Positions 15,976 through 24,366 of a stretch of DNA of 64,000 bases are shown in pieces. Made by a program: the position numbers and the translations under genes. The notes beneath the pieces were generated by a model. The model was not told the origin of the DNA and made no database searches. It saw only the letters and a list, made by a program, of their open reading frames with translations. Origin of the DNA: JAJNBA01 sp035512775 (GTDB lineage: Bacteria; Actinomycetota; UBA4738; HRBIN12); assembly GCA_035512775.1 (NCBI GenBank), contig DATKDI010000049.1:1-64000 (forward strand), written 5' to 3'. Each line of letters starts with the position of its first letter. Position 1 is the first letter of the stretch.

Positions 15976-17060
15976 GCGACGAGCACACCGAGCAGCGGAC
16001 GGGGAAGGTGACCGCGGAACTCTTCGAGCAGGTCATCCTCCGTCGATTGGGTGGGAAGGACGACCACGTCCTGGTGGGTCCCCAGCACGGGGTCGACGTC
16101 GGCGTCGTCCGGGTGGCCCGGGGAGTCGCCATGGCGCTCACCGCCGATCCGGTCTTCATCGTGCCCGCCTACGGGTGGGAGCGGGCGGCCTGGTTCGCCG
16201 TGCACATCCTGGCCTCCGACGCCTCGACGAGCGGACTGCCCCTGCGTTGGATGTCGGTCGACCTCAACCTTCCGCCGGCGATCTCGGATGAGGAGCTCAC
16301 GGCTCTGTGGGAAGGGTTCCACGCGACCTGCGCGGATCTCGGCATCGCGATCGTGACCGGACACACGGGGCGTTACGACGGATGCGCGTGGCCCATGGTG
16401 GGTGGGGCGACCTGCATGGCGCTGGGACCGTCGGACGCGTACGTGACACCGACGATGGCTCGTCCCGGCGACGCGGTCGTCGTCACCAAGGGTGCCGCGA
16501 TCGAGACGACCGCACTGTTCGCGGCCACCTTCCCGGACCGTCTGACCGCCGGGGTCGGTGAAGGGACCGTGAGGGCGGCAGATGCTTTGTTCGAGTCGAT
16601 GACCGTGGTCCCCGAGGCGATCCTCGCCCGCGAGTTCGGACTGCGCGACGCGGGCGTCACATCGATGCACGACGCGACGGAGGGCGGTGTGATCGGCGGG
16701 TTGCTCGAGGTCGCCGTCGCCTCGAACAGGGGGATCCGGGTGGACCGTGACGCGATCCCCATCCGGCCGGAGGTGGCCGCGGTCTGCGACCACGTCGGGA
16801 TCGATCCGTACACGGCCATCAGCGAAGGCACCCTCATCGCCACCGTGGTCCGCGATCGCGCCGATGCCTACGTCGCGGTGCTCGCCGGCGCCGGGATCGA
16901 TGCGGCCGTGGTCGGCGAGATCCTGCCGAAGAGGGAGGACCGAACCATCGTGACCGGAGGTCGTGAGGAACCGCTCACCCATCCTGGGCTCGATCCGTTC
17001 TGGGGTGCCTTCGGAGCGTGGGCGGCGGATGCGGCCGTCGACGCTGGCGCCGGTCCCTGA
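15972..17060 (+). CDS. AIR synthase superfamily protein (HypE/ThiL/PurM-like) in TPP-regulated operon
   Basis: 362 residues with ATGA overlap to thiE. The N-terminal ATP-binding part includes GGKDDHVLVGPQHGVDVGVV and ALTADPVFIVP, followed by ILASDASTSGLPLRWMSVDLN; the C-terminal domain begins near PGDAVVVTKGAAIETTAL and contains SMHDATEGGVIGGLLEVA, the typical second-domain loop of PurM/HypE proteins. HypE dehydrates carbamoylated HypF thiocarboxamide; its usual C-terminal PRIC tail is absent, and no hyp genes are nearby. ThiL, thiamine-phosphate kinase, belongs to the same superfamily, so given the TPP riboswitch and thiE a role as thiamine-phosphate kinase or another thiamine step is plausible but unproven. 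Confidence 0.75.
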   Translation: MSDEHTEQRTGKVTAELFEQVILRRLGGKDDHVLVGPQHGVDVGVVRVARGVAMALTADPVFIVPAYGWERAAWFAVHILASDASTSGLPLRWMSVDLNLPPAISDEELTALWEGFHATCADLGIAIVTGHTGRYDGCAWPMVGGATCMALGPSDAYVTPTMARPGDAVVVTKGAAIETTALFAATFPDRLTAGVGEGTVRAADALFESMTVVPEAILAREFGLRDAGVTSMHDATEGGVIGGLLEVAVASNRGIRVDRDAIPIRPEVAAVCDHVGIDPYTAISEGTLIATVVRDRADAYVAVLAGAGIDAAVVGEILPKREDRTIVTGGREEPLTHPGLDPFWGAFGAWAADAAVDAGAGP

Positions 17061-17069
17061 GTCGCCCGC

Positions 17070-17075
17070 TACGCT
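17070..17075 (+). promoter_or_regulatory. -10 hexamer TACGCT of psuK (leaderless type)
   Basis: TACGCT, nine bases before the ATG at 17085, which lies 24 bases after the preceding stop; no ribosome-binding sequence in between. Confidence 0.5.
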
Positions 17076-17084
17076 CTGGCGCCG

Positions 17085-17951
17085 ATGGACCTGATCTGCG
17101 TCGGCGACGTGATGCTCGATGTGCGGGTGGACGCGGGCGAGCTCGCCCGGGGAGGCGATGTACACGGGCGGGTCGCGCTCCAGCCGGGCGGGACATCGGC
17201 GAATGCGGCGGTGTGGGCCGCCGAGTCGGGCGCGGAGACACGCGTGCACGGCCGCGTGGGCGCCGACGTCGTCGGGAGGCTCCTTCGCACCGAGCTCGAG
17301 GTTCGCGGCGTCGATGCCGCACTTGTCGACGACGCCGACGCCCCATCCGGCACGATGCTCGTCGTGTTCGAAGCGGGTGAGCGCTCGATGGTGGCCGATC
17401 GGGGAGCGAACGCTCGGCTGGCGCCCTCGGACCTGCCGCCCGAGCTCGAGGCGGGTGCCGTGCTCGTCTCGGGCTACCTGCTCCTCCAGAGCGGCGCCCG
17501 CGAGGCGGGACTCGAGGCGATCCGTCGGTCACGAGCGCAGTGGATCGGGGTGGAGGCGGCGTCGTGGCCTCTGGTCGAAGCCGTCGGACGGGAAGGCTTC
17601 GATGAGCTCGCCAGAGGTGCGACGGTGATCCTCGCGAACGAGCACGAGGCGGAGGCGCTGACATCCATGGGGCCGGTCCCCGCCGCGCGCGCGCTCGGCG
17701 AGCGCTACCGGGCGGCCTGCGTCAAGCGAGGGGCCGCCGGCGCCGTGATGGTCGTGGACGGACGGATCTTCGAAGCGACGTCGGAGGTGGTCGAGGAGCG
17801 CGATCCCACCGGGGCGGGAGACGCCTTCGACGGTGTCCTGCTCGGCTCGCTGGCTCGTGGGATCGAGCCAGAGGAAGCGCTCGACCTCGCGTGCCGAGCC
17901 GGAGCGCGCGTCGCGGCCAGCGCATCGGTGTGGCCGGCGGTGGCGCGGTGA
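17085..17951 (+). CDS. psuK: PfkB-family carbohydrate kinase, probable pseudouridine kinase
   Basis: 288 residues. The ribokinase fold is shown by LICVGDVMLDV at the start, QPGGTSANAAVWAAESGAETRVHGRVGAD in the substrate region and DPTGAGDAFDGVLLG, the PfkB signature containing the catalytic Asp, near residue 245. The PfkB family phosphorylates many nucleosides and sugars; the direct overlap of its stop with the psuG start (GTGA) makes pseudouridine kinase the best call. It would convert pseudouridine to pseudouridine 5'-phosphate for the next enzyme. Confidence 0.82.
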   Translation: MDLICVGDVMLDVRVDAGELARGGDVHGRVALQPGGTSANAAVWAAESGAETRVHGRVGADVVGRLLRTELEVRGVDAALVDDADAPSGTMLVVFEAGERSMVADRGANARLAPSDLPPELEAGAVLVSGYLLLQSGAREAGLEAIRRSRAQWIGVEAASWPLVEAVGREGFDELARGATVILANEHEAEALTSMGPVPAARALGERYRAACVKRGAAGAVMVVDGRIFEATSEVVEERDPTGAGDAFDGVLLGSLARGIEPEEALDLACRAGARVAASASVWPAVAR

Positions 17952-18874
17952 GCGCGCTCCTCCGTGTCGGCGATGAGGTTGTGTCCGCGCTCGCGGATCA
18001 ACGCGCGGTGGTCGGCCTGGAGACGAGCGTGATCGGTCAAGGTCTGCCCTTTCCCCGCAACGTCGAGTGCATCGAACGGATGGTGGACGCGATCCGCAGC
18101 GCGGGAGCGGTCCCCGCGTGGGTCGGCGTGCTCGCGGGAGAGGTGGTGGTGGGGCTCACCGACGAGGAGCTCCGCCCGTACACCGAGCCGGGGCGAGCGG
18201 ACAAGGTGGCGCGGCGCGACCTCCCGGCGGCGTGCGCGCGCGGCGCCCTCGGCGCGACCACCGTTTCCGCGTCGATCTGGGCCGCCGCGCGCGCGGGGAT
18301 CGTGGTGAGCGCGACCGGTGGCATCGGAGGTGTGCATCCGGGTGAACACCTCGACGTGAGCGCCGACCTCGTCGAGCTCTCGCGCACGCCCGGGTTGTTG
18401 GTGTGCAGCGGCCCCAAGTCGATCATCGACCCGAGGGCCACGTCGGAGCGTCTCGAGGAGCTCGGCGTGACCATGGTCGGCTACGGGGTGAGCCGGCTGC
18501 CCTTCTTCTTGACACGGGAGGCACCGATCGACCTGGAGCATCGCGTGGACACTCCCGACGAGGCCGCCGCGATCCTCGCCGCGGCGATCGATCTGGACAC
18601 GCGCTCGACCATCCTGTTGTGCAACCCGATCTCCCCCGCGGTGGCGATGGATCCCGCCGAGGTCGCGAACGTGACACGCCGCGCGGAGGAGCGAGCCGCG
18701 ACCGAGGGCATCCGGGGGAGGGCGCGCACGCCCTACCTGCTCGCCGCCATCGCCGAGCTGACGGAGGGACGCTCGATGGAGGCGAACCTCGCGCTATTGG
18801 CTGCGAACGCTGGGCTCGCCGGCGACGTGGCGTCCGTCGCCACCGGTATCGGCTGGTCCGGTCGTCGTTGGTGA
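17948..18874 (+). CDS. psuG: Pseudouridine-5'-phosphate glycosidase
   Basis: 308 residues from the GTG overlapping the psuK stop. Family motifs: ALADQRAVVGLETSVIGQGLPFPRN, VPAWVGVLAGEVVVGLTDEEL, KVARRDLPAACARGALGATTVSAS containing the catalytic Lys, GGIGGVHPGEHLDVSADL, and LLCNPISPAVAMDP. It splits the C-glycosidic bond of pseudouridine phosphate to uracil and ribose 5-phosphate, so with psuK this is a complete salvage/catabolic route for RNA-derived pseudouridine. Its 3' end overlaps the convergent membrane protein gene by 81 bases. Confidence 0.95.
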   Translation: MSALLRVGDEVVSALADQRAVVGLETSVIGQGLPFPRNVECIERMVDAIRSAGAVPAWVGVLAGEVVVGLTDEELRPYTEPGRADKVARRDLPAACARGALGATTVSASIWAAARAGIVVSATGGIGGVHPGEHLDVSADLVELSRTPGLLVCSGPKSIIDPRATSERLEELGVTMVGYGVSRLPFFLTREAPIDLEHRVDTPDEAAAILAAAIDLDTRSTILLCNPISPAVAMDPAEVANVTRRAEERAATEGIRGRARTPYLLAAIAELTEGRSMEANLALLAANAGLAGDVASVATGIGWSGRRW

Positions 18875-20767
18875 GGGAGGTTCGAGATCGTCCTCGTGAT
18901 CTGGCCCGTCGGCTGGCCCGTCGGCTGGTCCGTCGTCGGGGGCTCTCCTCAATGAGCCGACCGCGAAAGCGAGCCACCCCAGGGTTCCGATCGCGAGCGC
19001 CGCGATCACCCCACCGCCACGGCCCAGCGGGAATCCCAACCGGCCCGCGATGAGGCCGCCGATCGACAGCACCGCGATCCCGATCGCCGGTGAGAGACAC
19101 ACGGCCGCGAACGCGGGGAGCCCGGTCATGAGGAGGGTCCACCCGAGGCCGACGAGCAGCACCGTCGCCACCGAGACGGCGGTCAAGCGGATCAACTCGC
19201 CGCCATCAGCGGGTTCGATGGGTGCCACTGACAAGCGGCTCGGAGGTTCCGGGCCCGCGAGCACCGTCACCCCGGGTCCGAGGCTCGTCCCCTGCAGGGG
19301 CGCTTGATCGCTGTACCCGGCGAGAGAGACGGCCACCGTGCCCGAGGGATGCCGGGAGGCGAGCCTCCGCCGGAACTCGCGGGTGTCCCCGAAGAAATCT
19401 ACCCGCCAGGTCTTCACGGACAGGAAGCGTTTGACCGGCAGGGTGACCTGCAGGGCCTGGAGGGGACGCCACACGCCAGGCCGCACCGGAACGACGACCG
19501 GTGTCTCCGGAGGGATCGTCTCGAGGTAGGCCGCGAGGGTCGAGGCCTGCTCGATCTGCGCCCGGGTGAATCCGGCTTGCTGGTCCGACCACGTATCGGC
19601 TCCGGCTCTCGAGAGCCACGCGGCGGACGCGAGCACAAGGACGGCGCTGGTCACGGCACCCGCGATCCCCCAGGGGGCTCCTCCCAGACGTGACGACCTC
19701 GCGACGGTCCACAGGCGGGTCGCCGCTGCCCCGAGCACGATGAGCGAAGGGACACCCAGCGCGAACGGAACGATATGCGGGATCGTCATGTCCAGGACCT
19801 TCCACGCGAGCAGCCCGGCGGGAGCGGCGAGCGCCCACATCGCCAGCGGCACCGCGGTGCGCCTCGTCGCCGGCGTCCCGAAGAGCAGCATGATCGCCGC
19901 CCCGGCGGCCGCGAGCGGGATCGTGATCGCCAACTTCATCTCGGGAAGGCGCGCCGCGATCTTGGCGGTCGCGTCTTGTTTCGCCGTCGGGACCTTGTGA
20001 GGGAGGTCGGGGGATGCGAACAGTGCCAGGGCGCCCAGCAGCACGCCGAACCCAACGATGACGAGGAGACGTGCGGGGTGCTGCGTCCGGGCACCCTCCG
20101 GTCGGCGGCGGATCCGCTCGAACACGAAGACGCCGGCGGCATACGCCAACAGCAACGCGGCGAGGCCGATCGCGAAGAGCCAATGGGCGATCGCCGCCGC
20201 ACCGATCAACAGGACGAGCGCCGCCGCTCCCTTCCGGCCCGTGCCCACACGTACAGCGAGTGCGATCGCGGCGACGGCGAACACGTCGAGGAGGAGGTTC
20301 GAGGCGTACCCGATCGCGGTGAGCGCGACGAAAGGTGAGGCCGCCAGTCCCACGCCCACCGCGACGGCTACCCATCGCCGTTCACCCGCGACCCCCGCGG
20401 CAAGAGCCGCACCTGCGGAACCGATCGCGATCGCGAACAATGCGGGCCAGATCCGTGCGAGATCGAGGAGAGTGCCGCCCCCGATATCGCGGAGCACGCT
20501 GGTGACGATCGGTTGGGCAGGCCGTTCTCCGAACGGAGCCAGCTCGTTCAAGCCGACGTCGTGGACGAGTCGGGACCGGAAGATGTACACGGAGGTGTCG
20601 ATGCCGTGGGGGAATCGATCCGGTTCCGCGAGGAACGGTTGGAGGTAGATCGCGCCGATCACCACGGCCAGCGACAGGGCGAGGAACGTCGCCCAGCCGA
20701 TCCTCGCGATCTTCTCGGCTCGTGCCGGGGGCGTCCGCGCCGCGTGTCGCCCGTACGGCTGGGACAT
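18794..20767 (-). CDS. Large polytopic membrane protein, GT-C-like (family copy 2), third gene of sqdB operon
   Basis: 657 residues from the ATG that overlaps the GT2 stop by one base (TGATG). A basic N-terminus (MSQPYGRHAARTPPARAEK) precedes a helix, then the loop FPHGIDTSVYIFRSRLVHDVG, about nine further membrane segments, a soluble segment near residues 390-510 (KTWRVDFFGDTREFRRRL), two closing helices and a tail with DGPADGPADGP repeats. The architecture and the Asp in the first outer loop fit GT-C enzymes that take sugars from polyprenyl phosphate. Position directly after a polyprenyl-type GT2 and sqdB supports a glycan role. Paralogous to 9689-11449 and to the decayed copy at 23160. Confidence 0.75.
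   Translation of the reverse strand: MSQPYGRHAARTPPARAEKIARIGWATFLALSLAVVIGAIYLQPFLAEPDRFPHGIDTSVYIFRSRLVHDVGLNELAPFGERPAQPIVTSVLRDIGGGTLLDLARIWPALFAIAIGSAGAALAAGVAGERRWVAVAVGVGLAASPFVALTAIGYASNLLLDVFAVAAIALAVRVGTGRKGAAALVLLIGAAAIAHWLFAIGLAALLLAYAAGVFVFERIRRRPEGARTQHPARLLVIVGFGVLLGALALFASPDLPHKVPTAKQDATAKIAARLPEMKLAITIPLAAAGAAIMLLFGTPATRRTAVPLAMWALAAPAGLLAWKVLDMTIPHIVPFALGVPSLIVLGAAATRLWTVARSSRLGGAPWGIAGAVTSAVLVLASAAWLSRAGADTWSDQQAGFTRAQIEQASTLAAYLETIPPETPVVVPVRPGVWRPLQALQVTLPVKRFLSVKTWRVDFFGDTREFRRRLASRHPSGTVAVSLAGYSDQAPLQGTSLGPGVTVLAGPEPPSRLSVAPIEPADGGELIRLTAVSVATVLLVGLGWTLLMTGLPAFAAVCLSPAIGIAVLSIGGLIAGRLGFPLGRGGGVIAALAIGTLGWLAFAVGSLRRAPDDGPADGPADGPDHEDDLEPPSPTTTGPADTGGDGRHVAGEPSVRSQ
18901..18936 (+). 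repeat. 12-bp tandem repeat (3 copies) in the tail of membrane protein copy 2
   Basis: Two exact copies of CTGGCCCGTCGG and a third with two changes; in the minus-strand gene they encode the repeated Asp-Gly-Pro-Ala tail. Confidence 0.8.
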
Positions 20768-21810
20768 CACCGCAACCAGGTCTGGATGATCACTTTGAGG
20801 AAGTTCCAGCCGTAGCGGAACGACTTGGGCTTCTTCGACTCCCCACCCGCGCGCGCGAGGAACGTGACCGGTACCTCGACGACGCGGGCCTTGTTGCGGA
20901 GCGCCTCGATCAGGATCTCGGTGGACCAGAACTGATCCTGTTTCAGCACGACGCGCTCCAGGAGGTCGGCGCGCGCGGCGCGGTACCCGGAGGCGGGGTC
21001 GGTGATCCGCTGCCCCGTGAGGACCGTGATGATGCGGGAGAAGACGTGGACACCGAGATGCCGGACCAGGCTCTCCCGCTCGAAGGTGCCGAGCAACCGC
21101 GAGCCGTTCACGTAGTCCGCCTCTCCGGCCAGGATCGGCGCGATCACGATCGGGATCTCCTCGGGGAGGTGTTGCCCGTCGGAGTCGAGGGTGACGACCA
21201 CCTGGGCGCCCAGTCGCAGCGCGATCTCGTATCCCACCCGCAGCGCCAGCCCGCCGCCGCGCCGGATCGGCAGCTCCGCGACGTACGCGCCCGCCTCGCG
21301 TGCCACGGCGGCCGTGCGGTCGGTCGATCCGTCGCTCACGACGACCGGCACCACGTGGTGGCCCTCGACCATCGCGGGGATCTGCTTGATCACGGCCGCC
21401 ACGTTCTCCGCTTCGTTGAACGCGGGAGAGATCGTGACGAGCCGGGGACCGTCGGGGAGGCGGCTCGCGCGTTCCCAGTCGAAGCGTTCCTGTCCGAGCG
21501 CCTCCACGAGCAGTCGGATGCTCCGCTCCGTAGTGTCCGCCGTGGTCTGGGCCCGCAGGTAGAGGAAGAACAGGACCCCCACCGCCACGAGGAGGGCGAA
21601 GATCACGCCGTCGGTGCCTCGCTCGAAGTCGAACGTGCGCAGGAGTGGGTCGAACAGCGGCGGGTAGACGGCCAGCGCGGTCACGGACGCGCACAGGACG
21701 AACAGGATGATCAGGTTCAGCCTGCTGATCTGCCGCCGGTCGTATCCCCGCACGGCGAGCACCAAGAGGCCGACCGCCGCGAGCCCGGCCAGGATCCTGA
21801 TCGCAGGCAT
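20767..21810 (-). CDS. DUF2304-GT2 fusion: polyprenyl-phosphate sugar transferase-like glycosyltransferase
   Basis: 347 residues. Residues 1-90 contain three hydrophobic helices with RRQISRLNLIILFVL, typical of DUF2304, a small membrane domain usually encoded beside GT2 genes. Residues 120-330 are a family 2 glycosyltransferase resembling dolichyl-phosphate mannosyltransferase: ISPAFNEAENV, VVSDGSTDRT (160-164 DGSTD), VTLDSDGQHLPEEI with the DxD-type metal site (209-214), and DPASGYRAARADLLER. Such enzymes move a sugar from a nucleotide donor to polyprenyl phosphate on the inner face of the membrane. It lies three bases downstream of sqdB, so UDP-sulfoquinovose is a candidate donor (inference). 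Confidence 0.85.
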   Translation of the reverse strand: MPAIRILAGLAAVGLLVLAVRGYDRRQISRLNLIILFVLCASVTALAVYPPLFDPLLRTFDFERGTDGVIFALLVAVGVLFFLYLRAQTTADTTERSIRLLVEALGQERFDWERASRLPDGPRLVTISPAFNEAENVAAVIKQIPAMVEGHHVVPVVVSDGSTDRTAAVAREAGAYVAELPIRRGGGLALRVGYEIALRLGAQVVVTLDSDGQHLPEEIPIVIAPILAGEADYVNGSRLLGTFERESLVRHLGVHVFSRIITVLTGQRITDPASGYRAARADLLERVVLKQDQFWSTEILIEALRNKARVVEVPVTFLARAGGESKKPKSFRYGWNFLKVIIQTWLR

Positions 21811-21813
21811 GCG

Positions 21814-22989
21814 CTAGCTCGAGGGCGCCTCGACCGCCGGCCGCCACCGATCCCGCGGCAGGATGTGGTCCGCGATCGCGCGATGCTTGAATCGCTCGAG
21901 CTCGGCGAACATCGACTCGATCAGTGTCTCCGAGAGCAGGTGCGGCTTGAGGCCGAGATCAAGGAGCTTCGTGTGCGCCGCGTTGTAGTAGTGCTCCTCC
22001 AACTCGAAGCGCGGGTTGTCGATCGCTTCGACCCTGACATCGATGCCCACTTCCGCCCCGGCCCTCTGGACGTGCTGCGCGAGCTCCAGGACCGAGAACT
22101 GCTCCGTGAACTGGTTGAACACCCGCATCTCCCCGGGGTCCGCAGGATTCGTCACCGCGAGCTCGACGCAACGCATCGTGTCCACGATGTTCAGGTAGCC
22201 GCGGGTCTGCCCACCCTTCCCGTAGACGGTCAGTGGATGCCCGATCACGGCCTGCAGGCAGAAGCGGTTCAGGGCCGTGCCGAAGACGTCGTCGTAGTCG
22301 AACCGCGTCATCAGGCGATCGTCGAGCCGCGTCTGATCCGTGTGGATGCCGTACACGACGCCTTGGTTCAGATCGGTGGCTCGCATCCCCCAGACGCGGC
22401 AGGCGAAGTGGATGTTGTGCGAGTCATGGACCTTGGACAGGTGGTACATCGAGCCCGGGAGCTTCGGGAATGGGAGGTAGTCCTCGCGACCCTTGTGGCG
22501 GATCTCGATGAATCCCTCCTCGATGTCGATGTTGGGCGTGCCGTACTCGCCCATCGTGCCGAGCTTCACCAGGTGCGCGTCCGGGGTGATGTCGCGGATC
22601 GCATAGATCACGTTCAAGGTGTTCACGACGTTGTTCTGCTGGGTGAAGACCGCGTGGTCCCGGTCCCGCATCGAGTACGGGGCGGATGGCATCTCGCCGT
22701 AGTGCACGACCGCCTCCGGGCGGAAGGTACGGAAGATATCGGTGGTCAACTCCCAATCCACGAGGTCGCCCTCGGTGACCCCGATCTCCTTGCCGGCGAC
22801 GTCCTTCCAGGCGGCCGCGCGCTCCAGAAGCGAGGGCAGGATCGGCACGAGCGTGTCGCTGCCGACCTCCTCGTGCGCGCGGCGCCGCAGGTAGTTGTCG
22901 ACGACATGGACTTCGTGGCCACGATCGGAGAAGCGCATCGCGGTCGGCCACCCGAGGTACCCGTCGCCGCCCAGGATCAAGATGCGCAT
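21814..22989 (-). CDS. sqdB: UDP-sulfoquinovose synthase
   Basis: 391 residues. Extended SDR fold: MRILILGGDGYLGWPTAM binds NAD, and the active site Thr145 (LGTMGEYGTPN), Tyr182 and Lys186 (YHLSKVHDSHN) match the catalytic positions of plant SQD1 exactly, as do HYGEMPSAPYSM and ATDLNQGVVYG. It converts UDP-glucose and sulfite to UDP-sulfoquinovose, the head-group donor of sulfolipid SQDG and, in Sulfolobus (Agl3), of an N-glycan. The start at 22989 has AAGGAA upstream. It heads an operon with a GT2 fusion and a GT-C-like protein; neither sqdX nor sqdD homologues are visible here. Confidence 0.95.
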   Translation of the reverse strand: MRILILGGDGYLGWPTAMRFSDRGHEVHVVDNYLRRRAHEEVGSDTLVPILPSLLERAAAWKDVAGKEIGVTEGDLVDWELTTDIFRTFRPEAVVHYGEMPSAPYSMRDRDHAVFTQQNNVVNTLNVIYAIRDITPDAHLVKLGTMGEYGTPNIDIEEGFIEIRHKGREDYLPFPKLPGSMYHLSKVHDSHNIHFACRVWGMRATDLNQGVVYGIHTDQTRLDDRLMTRFDYDDVFGTALNRFCLQAVIGHPLTVYGKGGQTRGYLNIVDTMRCVELAVTNPADPGEMRVFNQFTEQFSVLELAQHVQRAGAEVGIDVRVEAIDNPRFELEEHYYNAAHTKLLDLGLKPHLLSETLIESMFAELERFKHRAIADHILPRDRWRPAVEAPSS

Positions 22990-23147
22990 AACGTGAGTTC
23001 CTTTCGGAGGATCCGTCGGAGGGTCTGGGGTTCGAGCGATTCTACCCGGAGCGCTTGCGTGCGAAGCGCAACTGCTCGGATCGAACGACGGCTCGTTGCG
23101 CCCTCTACCTGGGTGAACGCTGAGGAGGTCCCGGCTCCGGCCTGAGC

Positions 23148-23153
23148 TATCGT
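23148..23153 (+). promoter_or_regulatory. -10 hexamer TATCGT before the decayed membrane protein gene
   Basis: TATCGT, six bases before the ATG at 23160; same leaderless arrangement as at other genes of the window. Confidence 0.4.
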
Positions 23154-23159
23154 CGCCGC

Positions 23160-24366
23160 ATGAGCTGGTGGGGAACCCGCCCTGAGGGTCGCGCGGTCCT
23201 CCTGGGCGTGCTCTGGACGGTCGTGGCCGCGGCCGCGGTGTTCGCGCTCTACGTCTCGGCATTCCCACCTGACGGTGTTCGCAACGTCGGCGCCGACGCG
23301 AACGGGTACGTCGTGCAGATCAGAGCCGCTCGTGCGGGCGTTCTCGATCTTCAGGGGACACGTCCGGGTGTGGGCGTCGCCGGCTCGGTCTTCGCGGGCG
23401 GCGGCATCACACCGCCGGGCATCGCTCCGATCCTTCTATCCGTCGCGATCGCCGTGTGCCTGGGACTCGCCGCGGGGGTGGCCGTTCGCAACGCCTACGG
23501 ACTCCCGTCTGGAGTTCGGGTGTCGTGGCGGTGATCGTGGCGACCTGGGGCGGAACATCCCGACTCGCATCAGGATATCTGGCCAACATTCTCAGCCTCG
23601 CCCTGTTCGTCCTGTTCCTCACCATCGCGGTGGCCCGCGGCAAGCGGCCACCGTCGCCCGTGCTCGTCGCCGTCGCGATCAAGTTCCTCAAGGCCCGACA
23701 GAACACCGTGCGCGCACTCGCGCCCGAGTCGACCTTCCTCCGGATCGTGACGTACCTCGGCGACGAACGAGCGCTCCTCGCCGGACGGCCGACCCGCCGG
23801 AGCGGGGTCGACGCGGCCACCTTCAACGCCGCATCGGCGAGGACGTGGCCGGACGTTCGGGTGGTGCTCGACGACGACCCGATCGTGCTTGCCGTCCGCC
23901 AGTGGGTGCGAGCGCCGACCTGGAGACGGGTGGCCGATCGGGTGGTTCCGGATGCCCCCGATGTCGCCGTGATCCGTGGGCCGGTGCCACAGGGTGACGT
24001 GCCCTTGCCACAGAAGCTCGCCGTGTCCCGATCCCAGGCGGCGATGCGGATCTCCGCGGCCTGCTGCTCCTCGGCCTCCTCGGCGGCGGCTGGAGCGCGG
24101 CGACATGGCCACGCCGTGGTTCCGTCATCGAGGTGGCCGGCCTCGCGCCGGCGTTCGGGCTGTGTCTCGTGGTGCTCGTCGGGACCGCGATCGCGCTCCT
24201 CGGTGGCGACGCCGGAGGGTCCGCCGGACTGGGGGCGATGGCACTGGCGGGTTCGACCGGATGGATCCTCGCCTGGCGCCGGACGCGCTCGCCCCGGTCC
24301 GAGATGCTGCCCTACGAGAGCTCGGCGAGCGCGTCAAGCACGCGATCGACCTCGTCCGGCGTGTGA
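23160..24366 (+). pseudogene. Decayed third copy of the large GT-C-like membrane protein
   Basis: Three consecutive reading frames each match a part of the 586/657-residue paralogues. Frame A (23160-23534): MSWWGTRPEGRAVLLGVLW, the loop VGADANGYVVQIRAARAG and GIAPILLSVAIAVCLGLAAG. Frame B (about 23530-24000): SGYLANILSLALFVLFLTIAVARGKRP, matching the GYAxNLxLDV...RGRRG helix, then part of the soluble region. Frame C (about 24005-24300): LLLLGLLGGGWSAATW and VAGLAPAFGLCLVVLVG, matching the C-terminal GGGW...APAFG helices. The copy is about 40% shorter than the others because the central helices are missing. At least two frameshifts plus a deletion indicate a dead gene. The last ~55 bases overlap the convergent aminotransferase. 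Confidence 0.75.

Noticed and set aside
17085..17951. Ribokinase or fructokinase
   Set aside because: PfkB motifs alone do not separate these, but the overlap with psuG makes pseudouridine kinase the better assignment.
18794..21847. A single 1017-codon minus-strand frame that joins membrane protein copy 2 with its upstream region
   Set aside because: The first 360 codons are a frame shadow of the GT2 gene; the real start is the ATG at 20767 overlapping the GT2 stop.
22990..23268. N-terminal extension of sqdB to 23268
   Set aside because: The extra residues are Arg/Pro-rich and the SDR fold begins with MRILILGGDGYLG at 22989, which has its own ribosome-binding site.
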